Shown: positions 16,369 to 24,630 of the stretch, one piece after another
Numbering within the stretch: position 1 is the first letter of the stretch
Layout of the letters: each line of letters begins with the position of its first letter
NCBI GenBank assembly: GCA_900321425.1
Contig: ONWA01000034.1
Location: 1-40,698 of the forward strand
From: an uncultured Prevotellaceae bacterium
Lineage (GTDB): Bacteria; Bacteroidota; Bacteroidia; Bacteroidales; Bacteroidaceae
Length of the DNA stretch: 40,698 bases
Direction of reading: 5' to 3'
Position numbers and translations under genes: made by a program
The notes under the pieces: model-generated
Databases searched by the model: none
Seen by the model: only the letters and a program-made list of their open reading frames with translations
Told to the model about the DNA's origin: nothing

Positions 16369-16490
16369 AACTTCTTAACTCCCTAACTTCTTAACTCCCT
16401 AACTTCTTAACTACTTAACTTCCTAACTACTTAACTCCTTAACTTCCTAACTACTTAACTTCTTATCTTCCTAACTACTTAACTCCTTAC
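16369..16490. repeat. Degenerate pyrimidine-rich tandem repeat (TTAACTnCCTAAC)
   Basis: About 120 bp made of short units such as TTAACTTCCTAACTACTTAACT, each 8-15 bp and slightly different, between the two divergent promoters. One strand is almost all C, T and A with A in pairs. There are no unique spacers, so it is not a CRISPR. Confidence 0.75.
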
Positions 16491-16513
16491 CATATTATAA
16501 ATATGTGTAAAAA

Positions 16514-16545
16514 TTTGGTTTTTCCTTTAAAATCCCGTACCTTTG
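16514..16545 (+). promoter_or_regulatory. Promoter of the pectate lyase operon
   Basis: TTTG (16514-16517) and TACCTTTG (16538-16545) are separated by exactly 20 bp. The -7 box contains the TTG at 16543 that might be mistaken for a start codon; translation must start downstream, at ATG 16567. Confidence 0.85.
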
Positions 16546-16566
16546 CACACAAAACAAATTAAGAAT

Positions 16567-18519
16567 ATGAGACTACCCGTTATCTTTTTGCTTCTGGCAT
16601 CGTCATTAAGTGCCATCGCTGATAATTATGATTTAAACAAGCCTTTCGGCTTCTGTACCGTATCTTCTCGTACTGACGCCAGCAGTACCTACGCTGTCAC
16701 TGGCGGCGGCATCTATGACTATAGTCAATACGAAGCCTTTAATGGAACAAAAATCATTCTGAAGTCCAATGGTCAGGACATGAAAGGTACCATCCAGAAC
16801 GCTATTAAGCAAAACGACGTCGTTATCCTTGATGGTTCAGACGGTGAATTCATCGTATCGGAGAACATTGGTTTTGAGCGAGGCAACAAGACCATCCTCG
16901 GCATCAACAATGCACGTATCTGCACCCAATGGTATCTGACTGACGAAGACAAGACACTTCTCGACAATGCAACTGACGACAGATATACCCCTGTCGTTAC
17001 AGGCGTAAAAAACATGAGCACCAGCGACAAGGGAGGAGTATTGAACAGTCAAACGATTAAAGAGCAGGCCGAATATATCACTCGCAAGACGCTTTATGAA
17101 AAGTATGGCAACGAGAACTACCGTAAGGCGGGTATCTTCTCGCTGAACAAAGAGAACGTCATCATCCGTAACATCACCTTTATAGGGCCTGGCGCTGTCG
17201 ACGTGGGGGGTAATGACCTCGTCTCTGCTTCTGGTGCCAAGCACTGTTGGATAGATCACTGTGTTTTCCAGGATGGTATGGACGGTAACTTCGACATCAC
17301 GAACGAATCCGACTTCAACACCGTCAGCTGGTGTATCTTCCGCTATACAGATCGTTCTTATGTCCACCAGAACACCAATCTTGTAGGCTCTTCCGACTCC
17401 AGTACTGGCGACGCAGGCAAGCTCAACACAACCTATGCTTTCAACTGGTGGGCTCCTGGTTGTAATCAGCGTATGCCGATGGCACGCTTTGGCAAAATTC
17501 ACATGCTGAACAACTATTATAGCTGTGGAAGTGCAAGTCTCTGCATGAACCCTCGTAAGAGCTCGGAGTTCCTCATCGAGGGCAACTACTTCGCCTCTAA
17601 CGTAAAGAACTGCTATAAAGCTAACGACAATCCCGTCGCTGTGACATGGGCTGACGACAATGTCATTGCGAACACTTCTGTCACCAAGCCTACTTCCTTC
17701 GGTACAACAGTGACCGTACCTTATACCTATACCGTAGCTCCTGCAAATGCCGTTTCTGATGCTGTTCAGAACGATGCCGGCGCCACACTGCCCTGGGGCG
17801 ATGGCGGTGGCGAGGAAACAGGTACCAAAGGAAGCATCTACTGGGCCATGTCAAACAATACCAACGCCGTTGTTTCAGATGCGGTCGCTGCAGATTTCGA
17901 ATCGACTACTGTCACCAATGGCGGCAACTTAGTGCTGCGCACCAACGGCACTTACAACAACATACGCTTTTCGCTCTATCAGGCACAAAGCATTCAGACG
18001 GAAGCTGCCGACGACAATGTCGTCAACTTCTCGTTGACAACAAAGTCTGGCTACAAGTTCAAGGCATCAAGTGTTGAACTGTATGCATGCAAGGTGGCCA
18101 CCAACAATGGCACGATAGACGTAGCATGGAAAGATGCTGGCGGCACGACATCTCTTTGGCAGGCTGTTTCGCCCAACCGCAACAATGCTGAGAAGGGCTA
18201 TTTCTCGTACTACACCAAAGATATTAGCGCATCGTCTACAGCCACTGAGGGTACTTGCTCTCTGATCATCAACATCTACAATGTCGGTGCTATGAGTGAG
18301 TCACAATTACAGAAGAAAGACTTGGGTCTGGCACAAATCCTCATCAAGGGAACGGTCACCGACAGCACCACTGGCATCTCCACCCCCGTCACGATCTCTA
18401 CGAGTCAGGATGTCACCTATTATAATATAAAGGGACAGCGCGTTGCCCACCCCACGAGAGGACTGTACATCGTGCGTGCAGCTGGCGACACGAAGGGAAA
18501 GAAGGTATTCATCAAATAA
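16567..18519 (+). CDS. Secreted pectate lyase, PL1 family, with C-terminal sorting-like domain
   Basis: The start is set at ATG 16567 because an upstream in-frame TTG at 16543 lies inside the -7 promoter box. This gives 650 residues with a clean signal peptide (MRLPVIFLLLASSLSAIA). Residues about 20-370 are a PL1 beta-helix: NKTILGINNARI, NVIIRNITFIGPG, WIDHCVFQDGMDGNFDI (228-244) with the calcium-binding aspartates, and RMPMARFGKIHMLNNYY. Residues about 420-600 form a beta-sandwich module shared with the next gene's product. The last ~45 residues (TYYNIKGQRV to GLYIVRAAG and KKVFIK) resemble the Bacteroidetes C-terminal secretion/anchoring module. It cleaves polygalacturonate by beta-elimination at or outside the cell surface. 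Confidence 0.9.
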   Translation: MRLPVIFLLLASSLSAIADNYDLNKPFGFCTVSSRTDASSTYAVTGGGIYDYSQYEAFNGTKIILKSNGQDMKGTIQNAIKQNDVVILDGSDGEFIVSENIGFERGNKTILGINNARICTQWYLTDEDKTLLDNATDDRYTPVVTGVKNMSTSDKGGVLNSQTIKEQAEYITRKTLYEKYGNENYRKAGIFSLNKENVIIRNITFIGPGAVDVGGNDLVSASGAKHCWIDHCVFQDGMDGNFDITNESDFNTVSWCIFRYTDRSYVHQNTNLVGSSDSSTGDAGKLNTTYAFNWWAPGCNQRMPMARFGKIHMLNNYYSCGSASLCMNPRKSSEFLIEGNYFASNVKNCYKANDNPVAVTWADDNVIANTSVTKPTSFGTTVTVPYTYTVAPANAVSDAVQNDAGATLPWGDGGGEETGTKGSIYWAMSNNTNAVVSDAVAADFESTTVTNGGNLVLRTNGTYNNIRFSLYQAQSIQTEAADDNVVNFSLTTKSGYKFKASSVELYACKVATNNGTIDVAWKDAGGTTSLWQAVSPNRNNAEKGYFSYYTKDISASSTATEGTCSLIINIYNVGAMSESQLQKKDLGLAQILIKGTVTDSTTGISTPVTISTSQDVTYYNIKGQRVAHPTRGLYIVRAAGDTKGKKVFIK

Positions 18520-18558
18520 ACAGACCGCCATTCTACAGAAACAGAACAAACACTCAAT

Positions 18559-20898
18559 ATGAGAAAACTATTATCAATCATCTTTGCCATGCTGGCAACT
18601 GCAGCGATGGCACAAGCCCCCGCCTTCCCAGGCGCTGAAGGACACGGACGCTACGTAACGGGAGGACGAGGTATTACTAGCAATGTGTATCACGTCACGC
18701 GTCTGGATGACAACGAGAACACACAAGGAACCCTTCGTTGGGCATTGAAACAGCCAGGTCCTCGTACCATCGTCTTCGATATCAGCGGTATCATTGAATT
18801 GAAGAGCGATCTGACAATACCCACCAATACAACGATTGCAGGTCAGACTGCTCCGTCACCAGGTATCACCCTGCGCTATCGTACCGTACTCTTTGGTGGT
18901 AACAACATCATTGTGCGCTTTATCCGCTTCCGTCGTGGAGAAGAGAAGGATATCAATGACGGTGCTGATGCTACTTGGACGAAGAATCATACAGGCATCA
19001 TCCTCGACCACTGCTCCTTCTCATGGAGTATCGACGAGATTGCCTCTTTCTACGACAACAACAACTTCACCATGCAGTGGTGCGCTTTAGGCGAGGCATT
19101 GGCCAATCCTGGTCACTCCAAGGGTGAGCATAGCTATGGAGGTATCTGGGGCGGTAAGCTGGCTTCGTTCCACCATAACTTCATTGCCCACGTGCAGAAC
19201 CGTGCACCCCGTTTCAATGGTGCCCGTTACCAGTGGTCTGGGTTCACACAGAACAAACTCTACAGTACCTACAACTGGACCAACTACGTGCAGGCAGAAA
19301 ATGTGGACTTCCGTAACTGTGTGATGTACAACTGGGGCAACGGTAACGGTTGCTACGGCGGTCCTGGCGGCGGTTATATCAATATCGTCAACAACTATTA
19401 CAAGGCTGGCCCTGCTACTTCAGCCAAAACTCGTGTCACAGAAATCTCTGTGGGCGAAAGTGGCAATAGCACACCTGAAAGTATGCATGGCATGACGAGC
19501 CGCTATTATATCAACGGCAACTATGTAACAGCAGCAGGCGCAGAGGCTGCCAACTACGACTGGAAGGGTGTCACGTTCGACGCTGGTATCAAGACCTATA
19601 ATAACGAGAGATATTCTGTGGACTCCAAGAACTTCTATAAGGATGTTCCTCACACCACCATCGACGATATCGCCTGTGTAAAGATCAAGCTCGACGAGCC
19701 CTGTCCTATCGGCGAGGTCACCACGCATAGTGCGACGGTAGCCTACGAGAAAGTGCTCAATTATGTAGGTGCATCCCTGTATCGTGACGCTGTGGATAAT
19801 CGCTATATGGACGAAGCCCTGAACGGAACAACCACCTATACGGGTTCTGCAGAAAAGACAGGCGACGGTAAAACGATTGTCCATCGCCCAGGTATCATCG
19901 ACTACGTGAGAGACCAGGGAAGCTACACCCTGACCTCCAAGAAACGTGGCGCCGACTTCGATACCGACCAGGACGGTATCCCCGATAAGTGGGAAGAGGC
20001 CAATGGACTGAATCCCAACGATGCCACCGATGCGAAGCTGTTCACCCTCGATAACGCCACGAAGGATGGCAAGGGCTGGTACAATAATCTGGAAGTCTAC
20101 CTCAATAGCCTCGTTGAAGACATCATGAAGGCTGGCAATGCTGATGCGCTGACGGCTGTCGACGAGTATTATCCTGCGTTCACCAAACCGGCAGTCGACC
20201 CTGAGCCTGTTGATCCCACAGTGGAAGGCAGTGTTATCTGGGATTTCGACGAAGGCACTGAAGGACAGGAAGCCTCCTATAACAGCGAGTATTTCCAGTC
20301 AGATAACGTCACGAAAGGGTCTCATCTGGAATACTATCAGAAGAAGAATGCGATGACCACGTTCACCATCAACGACCAGAATGCTGATGCCACAGCGAAG
20401 CCAGAGAATGCCGTCAACTTCAACTTCACCGTAAAGGATGGCTATCAGTTTGTTCCTACGAACGTATCGTTCAAGGCTACCCATTTCGGAACTGACCATG
20501 GTAGTTTCTCTGCCTATCTTCGCTATGCCGACAACAGCCAGCTGTCAGTCATTGGGGAAACGGTAGCTGCTCGCGACAATGCATCGCCCAACTACACCCA
20601 AGTCAACAAAGTGTTTACTGACGCTGCACCAATGACAGGTGCCAGTTCACTGGTCATCCACCTGTTTGATATTCCCTACAACGCCAATACCAAGTGTATG
20701 GGTCTGTCGGAGATCAATATCTCAGGTAATGTCGTCACGCCTACTGGCATCGCTGTCCCCGTCACGCTCTCCCCTGCTCTCACTACGGAGTACTTCACCT
20801 TAGGCGGTCAGCGTGTCAACGGTGCCACGAAAGGTGTTGTCATCAAGCGCCAAAACTATGCCGACGGCACGTCTAAAACCACAAAAGTCATCCGATAA
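18559..20898 (+). CDS. Secreted pectate lyase-like PL1 protein with shared C-terminal module
   Basis: A 779-residue protein 39 bp after the first lyase, same operon. Signal peptide 1-19 (ending MAQ). Residues 20-420 are a second PL1 beta-helix of a different subfamily: FPGAEGHGRYVTGGRGG-like start, TIVFDISGIIEL, TIAGQTAPSPGITLR, ILDHCSFSWSIDE and FHHNFIAHVQNRAPRFNGAR, whose RAPRF carries the likely catalytic arginine. DFDTDQDGIPDKWEEANGLN (about 470-490) is a calcium-binding thrombospondin-3-type motif seen after such domains. Residues about 555-730 repeat the sandwich module of the first lyase, and the end again has TLGGQRV. Two lyases of different subfamilies suggest attack on pectins of differing methylation. 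Confidence 0.9.
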   Translation: MRKLLSIIFAMLATAAMAQAPAFPGAEGHGRYVTGGRGITSNVYHVTRLDDNENTQGTLRWALKQPGPRTIVFDISGIIELKSDLTIPTNTTIAGQTAPSPGITLRYRTVLFGGNNIIVRFIRFRRGEEKDINDGADATWTKNHTGIILDHCSFSWSIDEIASFYDNNNFTMQWCALGEALANPGHSKGEHSYGGIWGGKLASFHHNFIAHVQNRAPRFNGARYQWSGFTQNKLYSTYNWTNYVQAENVDFRNCVMYNWGNGNGCYGGPGGGYINIVNNYYKAGPATSAKTRVTEISVGESGNSTPESMHGMTSRYYINGNYVTAAGAEAANYDWKGVTFDAGIKTYNNERYSVDSKNFYKDVPHTTIDDIACVKIKLDEPCPIGEVTTHSATVAYEKVLNYVGASLYRDAVDNRYMDEALNGTTTYTGSAEKTGDGKTIVHRPGIIDYVRDQGSYTLTSKKRGADFDTDQDGIPDKWEEANGLNPNDATDAKLFTLDNATKDGKGWYNNLEVYLNSLVEDIMKAGNADALTAVDEYYPAFTKPAVDPEPVDPTVEGSVIWDFDEGTEGQEASYNSEYFQSDNVTKGSHLEYYQKKNAMTTFTINDQNADATAKPENAVNFNFTVKDGYQFVPTNVSFKATHFGTDHGSFSAYLRYADNSQLSVIGETVAARDNASPNYTQVNKVFTDAAPMTGASSLVIHLFDIPYNANTKCMGLSEINISGNVVTPTGIAVPVTLSPALTTEYFTLGGQRVNGATKGVVIKRQNYADGTSKTTKVIR

Positions 20899-20905
20899 TT
20901 TTACC

Positions 20906-20949
20906 TGCCCGAAAACCGCAGGTCGTACATCTGGTAGGACCAATCGTTA
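20906..20949. repeat. 44-bp direct repeat, copy 1
   Basis: This 44-bp block begins TGCCCGAAAACCGCAGGTCG and ends GACCAATCGTTA. It is repeated without a mismatch 1840 bp further on (22746-22789). Copy 1 lies 7 bp after the pectate lyase stop codon and before its terminator. It could be an integration site or a dispersed genomic repeat. Confidence 0.85.
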
Positions 20950-20953
20950 GAAC

Positions 20954-21000
20954 AAAACATAACCCAGGGTTACTGCAAGATAACCTTGGGTTATGTTTTA
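20954..21000 (+). terminator. Rho-independent terminator of the pectate lyase operon
   Basis: AAAACATAACCCAGGGTTA (20954-20972) pairs with TAACCTTGGGTTATGTTTT (20981-20999), 19 bp with one mismatch, then a short T/A tail. Confidence 0.8.
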
Positions 21001-21038
21001 ATAAGGCACGGTTATTGACCAATAAGGCACGCTTATTG
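21000..21038. repeat. Pair of 18-bp direct repeats with internal symmetry
   Basis: AATAAGGCACGGTTATTG (21000-21017) and AATAAGGCACGCTTATTG (21021-21038) differ by one base and have a 21-bp period. Each has AATAA/TTATT inverted ends. Confidence 0.65.
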
Positions 21039-21060
21039 CAAAGCAGAGTTTTGTTCGTTT

Positions 21061-21207
21061 TTGAAAAGTGCCTACTTTTCACGTGAAAGTCTTAAGGTTT
21101 TCAATTGAAAAGTCTAAAGGCTTCAAAGAATTGGTCAAAACGCAGAGCAAATCAACTGAAAAACGCTTAGTAATCAACTGAGAAAATTATCTATTCAACT
21201 GAGAAAC
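21061..21207. repeat. Cluster of short repeated motifs downstream of the ATPase gene
   Basis: GTGAAAGTCTTAAGG and TGAAAAGTCTAAAGG (21080-21120) are two related 15-bp units. TCAACTGARAAA then occurs three times, at about 21152, 21174 and 21195, with 21-22 bp spacing. The gap 20899-21281 otherwise contains no gene. Confidence 0.6.
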
Positions 21208-21281
21208 ACCTTCTAATTAATCATGAGCAATCATCCACTCTACAATATTATGGAACATATTCAAATAATAGGTTTCTTTTA

Positions 21282-22568
21282 CTAATCTTTCAGACAGCCA
21301 ATTGGCACGACCATCACACCATCTTTTCTCATATACGCATATTTCCCGACAGCTGTTAATACCATCTTAAAAGATGGATTCTTCATCTTTATGGTATCTA
21401 TCTTTTTCTCCAGCGCGTTAAGATTTGCTGCACCTTCTTCAATACGTGTGTCACCACCGAGTTTTATCTCTATCAATCCATAATTACCATTCCTCAGATG
21501 AACAACGGCATCACACTCCAATCCATTCTTATCCCTATAATGGAATACTTCACCATCGTTGGCCTCAGCATACACACGCAAGTCACGTACACAGAGTGTC
21601 TCAAAGAACAGCCCCATTGTTTCCAAATCATTAAGCAGATCATTAGGGCCGAGCCCCAGTGCGGCTATAGCTAAGGATGGATCCACGAAATATCTTGTAT
21701 CACTCGTCCTAATAGCCGTCTTCGAACGTAAATTCGGATTCCATGCTTTCATGTCCTCAATGACAAAGATCTTTTTTAAAGCCTTTAAATAGGATATTAC
21801 CGTTTCATCGCTCATACTTTCAGGCTCATTTGTCTTCATATCTTCAACTATGGTTGGGATACCGGCCATAGCCCCCTGTAACCTTGCATAGGAACGCAAA
21901 ATCCTTTTTGCCCTATATTCGTCTCTCTCCACGCCGTCAACCCTCGAAATATCAGAACGTGTTATGGCTTCAAAATACTCCGTTACTTGCCTCAATGCAG
22001 CCTTTTTAGTCTTTTTGTTCAATGATTTGGGCCATCCCCCACGACAGATTGCGAATGCGACATCCTCCATCGTCAGAGAACTTTCTCCGTCAATCTTGTC
22101 TGGATGAGAGAAAAGTTCACCAAGACTAACATCTCCAGATGATTCCTCCGATTCCCAAAGGGTCATTGGGCGCATCGTGAGAAATGCAAAACGACCAGCA
22201 CCGCTATGATTTATCTTAGAGTCATCAGCAGGTACTGCAGAACCTGTCAACATAAATAGTCCGTCATCCTTCCTATGGTCTGTCTCAAAGCGTACAGCAT
22301 CCCAAATTTGTGGGGCGATCTGCCATTCGTCAATAAGCCGAGGATTATCACCTTGCAACAAGCGCTTAATATTTGTTTCTGCCAATTGCAAGTTCTGCCG
22401 CATGTTGTCCGGATCATCCATATAGAGGATGCTATTAGCTTGTTGCTCTGCTGTAGTGGTCTTACCACAAGCTTTTGGTCCCTCAATCAAGACGGCTCCC
22501 ATAGCATCCAGTTTATCTGCTAATAGGACATCCGCTATTCTTTTCTTATAATCTGTATTGTCTGGCAT
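21282..22568 (-). CDS. AAA ATPase with DUF4143 C-terminal domain
   Basis: A 428-residue protein of the AAA_14/DUF4143 family common in Bacteroidetes. Walker A is GPKACGKT (residues 30-37), Walker B RLIDEWQ (77-83), and FMLTGSAVP carries the sensor residue. The C-terminal DUF4143 half has the restriction-nuclease-like pattern CDAVVHLRNGNYGLIEIKLGG (D, then E-x-K), a PD-(D/E)xK-like fold whose activity is unproven. The family's role is not settled; it is often linked to mobile or defence regions. Here it stands alone between the two 44-bp repeats, with iterons in its promoter. The protein looks intact. Confidence 0.9.
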   Translation of the reverse strand: MPDNTDYKKRIADVLLADKLDAMGAVLIEGPKACGKTTTAEQQANSILYMDDPDNMRQNLQLAETNIKRLLQGDNPRLIDEWQIAPQIWDAVRFETDHRKDDGLFMLTGSAVPADDSKINHSGAGRFAFLTMRPMTLWESEESSGDVSLGELFSHPDKIDGESSLTMEDVAFAICRGGWPKSLNKKTKKAALRQVTEYFEAITRSDISRVDGVERDEYRAKRILRSYARLQGAMAGIPTIVEDMKTNEPESMSDETVISYLKALKKIFVIEDMKAWNPNLRSKTAIRTSDTRYFVDPSLAIAALGLGPNDLLNDLETMGLFFETLCVRDLRVYAEANDGEVFHYRDKNGLECDAVVHLRNGNYGLIEIKLGGDTRIEEGAANLNALEKKIDTIKMKNPSFKMVLTAVGKYAYMRKDGVMVVPIGCLKD

Positions 22569-22593
22569 ATAAACAATTATTCAATTTCTGCTG

Positions 22594-22601
22594 CAAAGAT
22601 A
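22594..22601 (-). promoter_or_regulatory. -7 element TATCTTTG of the ATPase gene
   Basis: TATCTTTG on the minus strand matches TAnnTTTG, 25 bp before the start codon. No -33 TTTG is found at 19-21 bp; the iterons begin about 32 bp further upstream and may bind an activator or repressor. Confidence 0.6.
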
Positions 22602-22633
22602 TGAAAAGCCCTTTGAAAAAAAAAATATTTTTC

Positions 22634-22700
22634 AACCAAATTTGGTTATTTGGCCAAAATCTGATTGGTTATTTGGCGATTTTTTGCTTGGTTATTCGGC
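22634..22700. repeat. Three iterons with 23-bp period and a palindrome upstream of the ATPase gene
   Basis: TTGGTTATTTGGC at 22642-22654 and 22665-22677 and TTGGTTATTCGGC at 22688-22700 are spaced exactly 23 bp apart. The first overlaps the perfect 14-bp palindrome AACCAAATTTGGTT (22634-22647). GGCCAAAATC also occurs twice (22652, 22711). Confidence 0.8.
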
Positions 22701-22745
22701 TGACGGCTCTGGCCAAAATCATAAGCACCAGTTGAAGTCTGCCAA

Positions 22746-22789
22746 TGCCCGAAAACCGCAGGTCGTACATCTGGTAGGACCAATCGTTA
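22746..22789. repeat. 44-bp direct repeat, copy 2
   Basis: Exact second copy of the 44-bp repeat at 20906-20949, in the same orientation. It lies about 207 bp upstream of the integrase start codon. The sequence on both sides differs from copy 1 at once. Confidence 0.85.
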
Positions 22790-22957
22790 CGAAAAAAGTC
22801 TGTGACGAAAGACGGATTTTGGAGAATTAACGCAGAAAGCGCGTAAATAAAAGGCAAGATGGGGCAGAATGGCGCACCTTTCACCGCCTCTTCGCAGCCC
22901 GTTTCTTATTCCGCGAACTGCTACATTTTGCATAGCAATGGATCCCAAAAGAAATAG

Positions 22958-22965
22958 TAGTTTTG
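22958..22965 (+). promoter_or_regulatory. -7 element TAGTTTTG of the integrase gene
   Basis: TAGTTTTG matches TAnnTTTG and is followed by GCAGCC. It includes a TTG (22963) in frame with the integrase, so that TTG cannot be the start; the ATG at 22996 is. Confidence 0.6.
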
Positions 22966-22995
22966 CAGCCAAAAATTAAAAAAAGAGTAAGAAAC

Positions 22996-24216
22996 ATGAG
23001 AAGTACTTTTAACATTCTGTTCTATGTGAACAAGAGTAAGGAGAAGAATGGTGTTGTGCCTGTGATGGGCAGGGTGTCGATTAACGGAACGCAATCGCAG
23101 TTCAGTTGTAAGAAGACTATCCCGCTTGACATGTGGGACGTGAAGGGCAATTGTGCCAAAGGGCGCAGTAAGGAGGCTTTGCAGATTAACCGCGAACTTG
23201 ACAACATTAAGGCGCAGATCATCAAGCACTATCAGCACCTTTCGGATAGGGAGGCTTTTGTGACGGCTGAGATGGTGCGCAACACGTATCAGGGATTTGG
23301 CAGCGAGTACGAGACTTTGCTGAGTGCATTCGACAAGGACATTGCCAATCAGAAGAAGCGCGTGGGCAAGGATAGGTCAGCAAGCACGCTTTGGGCTATG
23401 GAACGTTCGCGGAAGGATGTGGCTGAGTTCATTCAATCACATTACCGCCGTACAGACATGTCGATGCTGGAACTGACGCCAGAGTTTATCAAGGACTTCG
23501 CCGCCTACCTCAGCACAGACCGTGGGCTGGCCAATGGAACTATCTGGCAGCGATGTATGTGGTTGAAAGGTGTCGTGATGAGGGCGCACTATAATGGCAA
23601 GATTCCCCGTAACCCGTTCGCGCAGTTCCACATCAGCCCCAACTGCAAGGAAAGGGAGTTTCTGACCGAGGAAGAACTGAAGGCTGTCGTGACCCATGAG
23701 TTCGAGGATGAAAATCTGGCCTTCGTTCGTGACATTTTTGTATTCGTGTGCTTCACCGCCCTCTCGTTCATCGATGTGAAGAACCTGACCACGGACAACA
23801 TCGTGGACATCAACGGCGACAAGTGGATTATCAGCAAGCGACACAAGACCAACATTCCTTTCCAGGTGAAGCTGATGGACGTACCCTTGCAGATTATCGA
23901 CCGCTACAAGCATCTGCAGGAAGACAAACTGGTGTTCGGCAAGATGAACTACTGGTCTATGTGCAAGAAGTTGAAAACGGTGATGACTGCCTGCGGCATA
24001 GAGAAAGCCATCTCCTACCACTGTGGCCGCCACTCGTTCGCAACCTTAGCGCTTTCAAAGGGAATGCCCATCGAGAGCGTGAGCCGTGTATTGGGACACA
24101 CCAATATAGTGACCACCCAGATTTATGCAAAAATCACCAGTCAGAAACTTGATAACGACCTGACGATGCTTGGCAACAAACTCAATGCATCATTCAAGAA
24201 TCTTAAGATGGCATAG
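22996..24216 (+). CDS. Tyrosine recombinase / integrase (Bacteroidetes mobile-element type)
   Basis: A 406-residue site-specific recombinase starting at MRSTFNILFYVNKSK, the usual Bacteroidetes integrase N-terminus, then an arm-binding domain, a SAM-like core-binding domain (about 95-190) and the catalytic domain. Active-site residues seen: beta-hairpin lysine in ISKRHKT, H342-x-x-R345 in HCGRHSFA, H368 in LGHTNIV, and nucleophile Y377 in TTQIYAKI. The first catalytic arginine position falls in CFTALSFIDVKNL, where Ser replaces Arg as in IntDOT of CTnDOT. It would cut and rejoin att sites to move the element. Two excisionase-like HTH genes lie convergent to it. No mobilisation or relaxase gene is visible. 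Confidence 0.93.
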   Translation: MRSTFNILFYVNKSKEKNGVVPVMGRVSINGTQSQFSCKKTIPLDMWDVKGNCAKGRSKEALQINRELDNIKAQIIKHYQHLSDREAFVTAEMVRNTYQGFGSEYETLLSAFDKDIANQKKRVGKDRSASTLWAMERSRKDVAEFIQSHYRRTDMSMLELTPEFIKDFAAYLSTDRGLANGTIWQRCMWLKGVVMRAHYNGKIPRNPFAQFHISPNCKEREFLTEEELKAVVTHEFEDENLAFVRDIFVFVCFTALSFIDVKNLTTDNIVDINGDKWIISKRHKTNIPFQVKLMDVPLQIIDRYKHLQEDKLVFGKMNYWSMCKKLKTVMTACGIEKAISYHCGRHSFATLALSKGMPIESVSRVLGHTNIVTTQIYAKITSQKLDNDLTMLGNKLNASFKNLKMA

Positions 24217-24241
24217 ATTACAGCGACCCAAAGCCTTCAAA

Positions 24242-24286
24242 GCGGAAAGACGAATGATTAGCGAAGTCTGTCATCCGTCTTTCTGC
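24242..24286. terminator. Hairpin between the converging integrase and HTH genes
   Basis: Arms at 24242-24257 (GCGGAAAGACGAATGA) and 24271-24286 (TCATCCGTCTTTCTGC) pair over 16 bp with two mismatches around a 13-nt loop. No T run follows, so it may be a bidirectional terminator or part of a recombination site. Confidence 0.5.
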
Positions 24287-24333
24287 GTCATATTCCCTCA
24301 GTACAAGAACTACTAACGGCTCTTTCTTTTTCC

Positions 24334-24630
24334 CTATCGTTTATATGCAGGATGATAGCAACTTTCCAAGACCCTTTCCAAATCACTTTCACGATAGAGC
24401 ACCTTGCCACCTAATAATATATAAGGTATAACGCCATCATTTCGGTATTCCTGTAGCGTTCGTCTGCTGACTTTCAGAATCTGTGCGACCTCTTTATCTG
24501 TCAAATAGCGTTCACCATCAAGCAACGGACGATAATTGCCTATCACTTTCTTGTATAGAGCAAGCACCTCCTTCATGTTCTCCAATGCGTTCTTCACGCC
24601 AACGTTATGAGGCATTATCAGTTCGTTCAT
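24334..24630 (-). CDS. Helix-turn-helix protein (excisionase/Xis-like)
   Basis: A 98-residue protein with a MerR-like HTH_17 domain at about residues 41-90: YLTDKEVAQILKVSRRTLQEYRNDGVIPYILLGGKVLYRESDLER. This is the excisionase-family winged helix. The start is put at ATG 24630, which overlaps the TGA of the upstream gene (ATGA) and indicates coupling; a TTG two codons earlier is possible. Together with the upstream paralogue it resembles the paired small HTH proteins of Bacteroidetes conjugative elements (Xis2c/Xis2d of CTnDOT), which control excision. Confidence 0.8.
   Translation of the reverse strand: MNELIMPHNVGVKNALENMKEVLALYKKVIGNYRPLLDGERYLTDKEVAQILKVSRRTLQEYRNDGVIPYILLGGKVLYRESDLERVLESCYHPAYKR

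Noticed and set aside
16369-16490. Possible CRISPR array
   Set aside because: Units are short and vary, and there are no unique spacers or cas genes; it is a simple degenerate repeat.
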